Assembly: GCF_008831285.2 (NCBI RefSeq)
Contig: NC_045138.2
Coordinates: 27,747,934-27,811,933, forward strand
Origin: Nymphaea colorata
Lineage: Eukaryota; Streptophyta; Magnoliopsida; Nymphaeales; Nymphaeaceae
Reading direction: 5' to 3'
DNA length: 64,000 nt
Part shown: positions 63,001 to 64,000 of the stretch, one piece after another
Position numbering within the stretch: position 1 is the stretch's first letter
Layout: the number at the start of each line of letters is the position of its first letter
Position numbers and translations under genes: made by a program
The notes under the pieces: generated by a model
The model's database searches: none
Told to the model about the DNA's origin: nothing
What the model saw: the letters and a program-made list of their open reading frames with translations, nothing else

Positions 63001-64000
63001 GAAGAGAAGTCTTAGGGTTGCATGAGTCCCAATGAGTAATATATTCTTTCGACTGCACGTTGTTTTAGAATAAATAATTTTAGACCATCTTTTGAGTGGA
63101 AAAAATGGTTTATTGAAATTGAATAACCCATCAATGCAGTGGGCTTTTGAGAGGCCAAGCGACTAAAGGAAGCCTGAGTACTTAGAATGCACTGATCAGG
63201 ATAAGTTCTAAACTGTACATTGTATACTTTTTTATTTATTCATGGGCTTGTGAAGACGTTGGTTGCATTTAAGTTTTCAGTAAATTCGCTCACGTGCATC
63301 ACTTTGCTTTCTCTCTCTTTGAGTTGGGTTGAGGGATGCTGCTGGAGACTAAGTGGACCGGTCCTCTCTCTCTCTCTCTCTGTTAGATGTACACAGATGC
63401 TTCATCATCCTATATGTTTGAAAGGTTAACAAGCACATTTTGTCTTAATGCAACATGCATCATATTATGGATAACTAAGTTTGTTGCTCTCAACAATGAA
63501 GCACTATTCCCTCTAGCTTAGGTGACCTTTCTGCGCCCTTCAAATTACTTATGACAAATCTAACTCTATAGATGTATTTATGATGTCAGATTTATACAAG
63601 TGAGAGAGAACTAGTGAAACTCCGAGGGGTAGGTTAATTTTGCTGAGTTTAATTCATGGTTTTAAATTTGTCAGCCAATAAAATCATATCCACACATCAA
63701 ATTCTAATAATGTATTCACATTCAGATTTAATGATATTTTTGGACACTTTGAGCAGTTGAATTCTTCCAAAGCAACCACATAGGAAAATAGATAGCCATT
63801 GTACCTTCATATACTAGAGCTGATGGGAATCATCTAAGTGGTAGATTAAAAGGATATCATATGCTGGAGTTTAAATTGTTGGTATAGAAGTTAAGTTGTC
63901 TTTCAAAAAGTTTGAAATAAGACAAGCATTTAATTTTCCTCTCTTCCCCACTTTCTCCTCTCTCTCTCTCTCTCTCTCTCCCCCTTCTTTTGAACTCTCT
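60092..64000. other. 3' flank of the zinc-finger gene and spacer
   Basis: The first few hundred bases are the likely 3' UTR. Beyond it I see no gene. There is a 26-base T run (61215-61240), a GC-rich stretch at 61360-61640 with CCCAGCCCAGCCCAGCC, and CT microsatellites near 63363-63382 and at the right end (63957-63981). Confidence 0.6.

Overview
This window is plant nuclear DNA, from an angiosperm judging by the gene content. The genes are split by many short GT-AG introns. A plastid sigma factor, a plant-type myo-inositol oxygenase, a KEA antiporter and an arginine-rich tandem CCCH zinc-finger protein are all present, along with a Ty1/copia retrotransposon, MITE-like elements and many AT, CT and CA microsatellites. 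First exons are GC-rich and the spacer is AT-rich. The species cannot be fixed from the sequence alone.

Layout. 1-10140 (minus): 5' part of a K+ efflux antiporter of the KEA4/5/6 clade, six exons visible, running off the left edge. Its second intron holds an antisense, nearly intact copia element (1065-6246), and its first intron holds a 332-bp hAT-type MITE. 13736-16988 (plus): a ten-exon gene for a 338-residue protein with two RRMs. 18152-21891 (minus): a seven-exon SIG3-like chloroplast sigma factor. 21892-30100: spacer with a LINE RNase H remnant. 30515-34207 (plus): an eleven-exon myo-inositol oxygenase with every iron ligand present. 35876-40206 (minus): five-exon MED6, a Mediator head subunit. 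40207-58560: about 18 kb in which I find no gene, only MITE-like and simple repeats, ending in a GC-rich stretch with four CACGTG boxes. 58766-60091 (plus): intronless tandem CCCH zinc-finger gene. 60092-64000: spacer.

The genes do not form a functional unit. They are unrelated housekeeping or regulatory genes: ion transport, RNA binding, plastid transcription, inositol catabolism, Pol II transcription and mRNA control. Exon boundaries were set by hand from reading frame, GT-AG sites and remembered family sequence. In every reconstructed gene the phases close exactly, which is strong internal support.

I found no convincing undescribed system. The best leads are an in-frame alternative splice donor created by an 18-bp duplication in the RRM gene, the young copia insertion inside the KEA intron with two in-frame stops, the palindrome-rich MITE, a two-codon uORF just before the zinc-finger start, and a cluster of G-boxes upstream of that gene.
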